This document shows, one piece after another, positions 62,088 to 64,000 of a DNA stretch of 64,000 nt; the first letter of the stretch is position 1, and each line of letters begins with the position of its first letter. The DNA comes from Erwinia amylovora (GTDB taxonomy: Bacteria; Pseudomonadota; Gammaproteobacteria; Enterobacterales; Enterobacteriaceae). A program made the position numbers and the translations under genes. Location: positions 2,666,001 to 2,730,000 of the forward strand of contig NZ_CP066796.1 of NCBI RefSeq assembly GCF_017161565.1, read 5' to 3'. The notes under the pieces are model-generated. The model searched no databases. It was not told where the DNA came from and worked only from the letters and a program-made list of their open reading frames with translations.

Positions 62088-62250
62088 GCTGCACGCGAAG
62101 GGGGAATTATTCAAACAGCAACTTTCTGTTTTGTTTCTGTTTTCACGCTCGGAACAGCGTATGCGCTTGTGCAAAATTGCCCTCTTTTTCATTATTACAT
62201 GCTGGCAAAGCGCGATAAGCTACGTACTTTGACACGTAAAGGAGAGGATA

Positions 62251-62931
62251 ATGGTCAATACCATGACCTGGCACGACGTGCTGGCTGAGGAAAAAGAGCA
62301 ACCTTATTTCAGGGACACTTTAGCAATGGTCGCCGCTGAACGCGCGTCCGGTAAGACGATTTATCCCCCACAAAAGGATGTCTTCAATGCTTTCCGCCTT
62401 ACCGGATTAGGCGCAGTGAAGGTGGTGATTTTGGGACAGGACCCCTATCATGGCCCCAATCAGGCGCACGGGCTGGCCTTTTCCGTGCTACCGGGCGTTG
62501 CGGTGCCCCCGTCGCTGGTCAATATCTATAAAGAGCTGGTGACCGATATTCCCGGCTTCGAACGCCCAAACCACGGCTTTCTCGAAAGCTGGGCGCGCCA
62601 GGGCGTCATGTTGCTCAACACCGTGCTGACGGTGGAAGCCGGTCAGGCACATTCGCATGCTAAGTTCGGCTGGGAAACCTTTACTGATAATGTGATCGCC
62701 GCCATCAACCAACACCGTGAAGGCGTGGTGTTTTTGTTATGGGGATCTCATGCCCAGAAGAAAGGCAGCATTATCGATCGCCAACGCCACTATGTGTTGC
62801 AGGCCCCGCATCCTTCTCCCCTTTCCGCACATCGCGGCTTCTTTGGCTGTGCTCACTTCTCTAAAACCAACCGCTGGTTGAGTGAGCAGGGTGAAACCCC
62901 GATCGACTGGCTGCCACAACTCACGCCGTAG
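62251..62931 (+). CDS. ung: Uracil-DNA glycosylase
   Basis: Removes uracil from DNA in base excision repair. Water-activating motif [14 protein letters not shown] (near 62-75) and the DNA-intercalating loop [11 protein letters not shown]. 226 residues, as in E. coli (229). AAAGGAGAGG precedes the ATG. In E. coli many genes separate ung from grpE; here they are about 150 bp apart. Confidence 0.98.
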   Translation: MVNTMTWHDVLAEEKEQPYFRDTLAMVAAERASGKTIYPPQKDVFNAFRLTGLGAVKVVILGQDPYHGPNQAHGLAFSVLPGVAVPPSLVNIYKELVTDIPGFERPNHGFLESWARQGVMLLNTVLTVEAGQAHSHAKFGWETFTDNVIAAINQHREGVVFLLWGSHAQKKGSIIDRQRHYVLQAPHPSPLSAHRGFFGCAHFSKTNRWLSEQGETPIDWLPQLTP

Positions 62932-63031
62932 TGGAGTGGGACATGCGCCTCCAGGCCACGGTTATGGCAAGGCAACGGCGGGCGCAACCTCGATAATCTG
63001 ATGCCATCAGAATCTGCCTAGGGACATAAAA

Positions 63032-63052
63032 ATAGCCGCTTGCTGCGGCTAT
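63032..63052 (-). terminator. Terminator after grpE
   Basis: ATAGCCGC / GCGGCTAT arms with a five-base loop; on the minus strand followed by TTTTTATG, about 30 bp after the grpE stop. It may also serve ung from the other direction. Confidence 0.75.
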
Positions 63053-63082
63053 ATCATAACGGAAGCGTCCGGGCTGCGAAGA

Positions 63083-63667
63083 TCAGCTTTTACTTTTAGC
63101 CACTGCGACCATAGCTGGGCGCAGCAGGCGACCGTTGAGCGTATAGCCTCGCTGCATCACCATCATAACGTGGTTAGGCTCGACTTCTTCCGATTCCATC
63201 ATCGACATCGCCTGGTGAACCTCCGGGTTGAATGGTACGTTGGTGTCACCCACCACTTCAACGCCGAACTTGCGTACTGCCCCCAGCAACGACTTCATCG
63301 TCAGCTCAATACCTTCGATCATGGCTGCCAGCTCAGGATTGGACTTATCCGCCACTTCCAGCGCACGCTCCAGGCTGTCAATCACCGGCAGCAGTTCATT
63401 GGAGAATTTCTCCAGCGCAAACTTATGCGCTTTTTCCACATCCAGCTCGGCACGGCGACGGATGTTTTCGATTTCTGCCTGAGCGCGCAGCTGTGCATCA
63501 CGCACGCCGTTCTGTGATTCAGCAAGCTGGACCTCCAGCTGAGCAATACGCTCATCACGCGGATCCACCACTTCTGCTGCCGTCTCCGCGTCCTGATTTT
63601 GTGCCTGCTCCATCTCAATTTCGTCTGAGACTTGCTCGTTAGGTGTGTTCTGTTCTTTACTACTCAT
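63083..63667 (-). CDS. grpE: Nucleotide exchange factor GrpE
   Basis: Co-chaperone that releases ADP from DnaK. Long N-terminal coiled-coil ([20 protein letters not shown] onward), four-helix bundle and C-terminal beta-wing ([18 protein letters not shown]). 194 residues, near E. coli (197). Transcribed from a heat-shock promoter and divergent from nadK, as in E. coli. Confidence 0.97.
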   Translation of the reverse strand: MSSKEQNTPNEQVSDEIEMEQAQNQDAETAAEVVDPRDERIAQLEVQLAESQNGVRDAQLRAQAEIENIRRRAELDVEKAHKFALEKFSNELLPVIDSLERALEVADKSNPELAAMIEGIELTMKSLLGAVRKFGVEVVGDTNVPFNPEVHQAMSMMESEEVEPNHVMMVMQRGYTLNGRLLRPAMVAVAKSKS

Positions 63668-63710
63668 GAAATTCTCCGCGTTTGTGCATATTCATCTCGC
63701 TGGTTCGCTT

Positions 63711-63739
63711 ATTATGGGGATCAGAATCGCGGTTTCAAG
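63711..63739 (-). promoter_or_regulatory. Sigma32 heat-shock promoter of grpE
   Basis: On the minus strand CTTGAAA (63733-63739) and CCCCATAAT (63711-63719) are 13 bp apart, an almost perfect sigma32 promoter, 45-70 bp upstream of the grpE start. Confidence 0.9.
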
Positions 63740-63790
63740 GGAACCAGTCACATTGTCGGGGGAGTTTACCTCCTAAGGAATGTCAGTAAC

Positions 63791-64000
63791 ATGAATAACC
63801 CTTTCAGCTGTATCGGGATCGTTGGCCATCCACGCCATCCAACCGCGCTCACCACGCATGGAATGCTGTATCGCTGGCTGACGGAGAAAGGCTATCAGGT
63901 GATTATCGAACAGCAGATAGCGCGGGAATTAAAGCTGGAAGGCGTTGAAACCGGTACATTGGCAGAAATCGGCCGCAGAGCCGACCTGGCAGTGGTGGTC
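63791..64000 (+). CDS. nadK: NAD kinase, N-terminal part (3' end outside window)
   Basis: Phosphorylates NAD to NADP. The first 70 residues are seen: [20 protein letters not shown], then [15 protein letters not shown] and [10 protein letters not shown], closely matching E. coli NadK up to just before the GGDG motif. AAGGA precedes the ATG. NADP synthesis is kept although de novo NAD synthesis through NadB is lost in this window. Confidence 0.95.
   Translation, partial: MNNPFSCIGIVGHPRHPTALTTHGMLYRWLTEKGYQVIIEQQIARELKLEGVETGTLAEIGRRADLAVVV

Noticed and set aside
61974..62288. Two small open frames on opposite strands between srmB and ung
   Set aside because: One spans the grcA promoter and FNR box, the other runs through the ung start; neither resembles a protein.

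Overview
The window is a chromosomal segment of an enterobacterium, most likely the plant-associated genus Erwinia (E. amylovora / E. pyrifoliae / E. tasmaniensis group). Gene order follows E. coli K-12 around 54-59 min (der-bamB-yfgM-hisS-ispG-rodZ-pilW-rlmN-ndk, sseA/sseB-pepB-isc, trmJ/suhB-csiE-glyA-glnB-glrR-qseG-glrK-glmY-purL, mltF/tadA-pgpC-yfhH-yfhL-acpS-pdxJ-recO-era-rnc-lepB-lepA, rseCBA-rpoE, nadB, trmN/srmB-grcA-ung, then grpE/nadK). Protein sequences are enterobacterial but clearly diverged from E. coli. A decayed nadB fits the nicotinic acid requirement known for E. amylovora. The genus call is inference, not a database result.

Layout. 1-0.5 kb: the end of an ANT(6)-like nucleotidyltransferase. 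0.6-10.7 kb: the der-to-ndk housekeeping block. 11.1-12 kb: sseA. 12.06-21.53 kb: a nine-gene operon inserted between sseA and sseB, encoding a complete hydroxyproline catabolic pathway (permease, HPC deaminase-like DapA homologue, GntR regulator, 4-hydroxyproline epimerase, three-subunit D-hydroxyproline dehydrogenase, KGSA dehydrogenase, Ldh-family reductase). A perfect 16-bp palindrome stands in front of it. 22-26.3 kb: sseB, pepB, iscS and iscR; iscU, iscA, hscB, hscA, fdx and iscX are missing. 26.3-32.3 kb: trmJ/suhB, csiE, glyA, glnB. 32.4-40.4 kb: the glrK-qseG-glrR two-component operon, the sRNA gene glmY with a sigma54 promoter and three GlrR boxes, and purL. 40.6-52.8 kb: mltF, tadA, pgpC, murQ/yfhH, a broken and tandemly duplicated yfhL, and acpS to lepA. 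53.0-55.2 kb: an insertion holding a secreted halovibrin-like protein gene and a lone lambdoid Q antiterminator gene. 55.4-58.1 kb: rpoE-rseABC. 58.5-64 kb: a nadB pseudogene, trmN, srmB, a ruined grcA that keeps its FNR box, ung, grpE and the start of nadK.

Two themes stand out. The first is reductive loss in functions tied to iron-sulphur clusters, NAD synthesis and anaerobic/NO stress: isc core genes, yfhL, nadB, grcA, and no hmp next to glyA. Regulatory parts (IscR boxes, FNR box) survive beside genes that are gone. The second is gain of accessory functions that suit a plant host or phage ancestry: hydroxyproline use, and a Q-antiterminator/secreted-protein module that resembles the late-gene control of Shiga toxin prophages. 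No rRNA, tRNA, CRISPR array or intact insertion sequence was seen.
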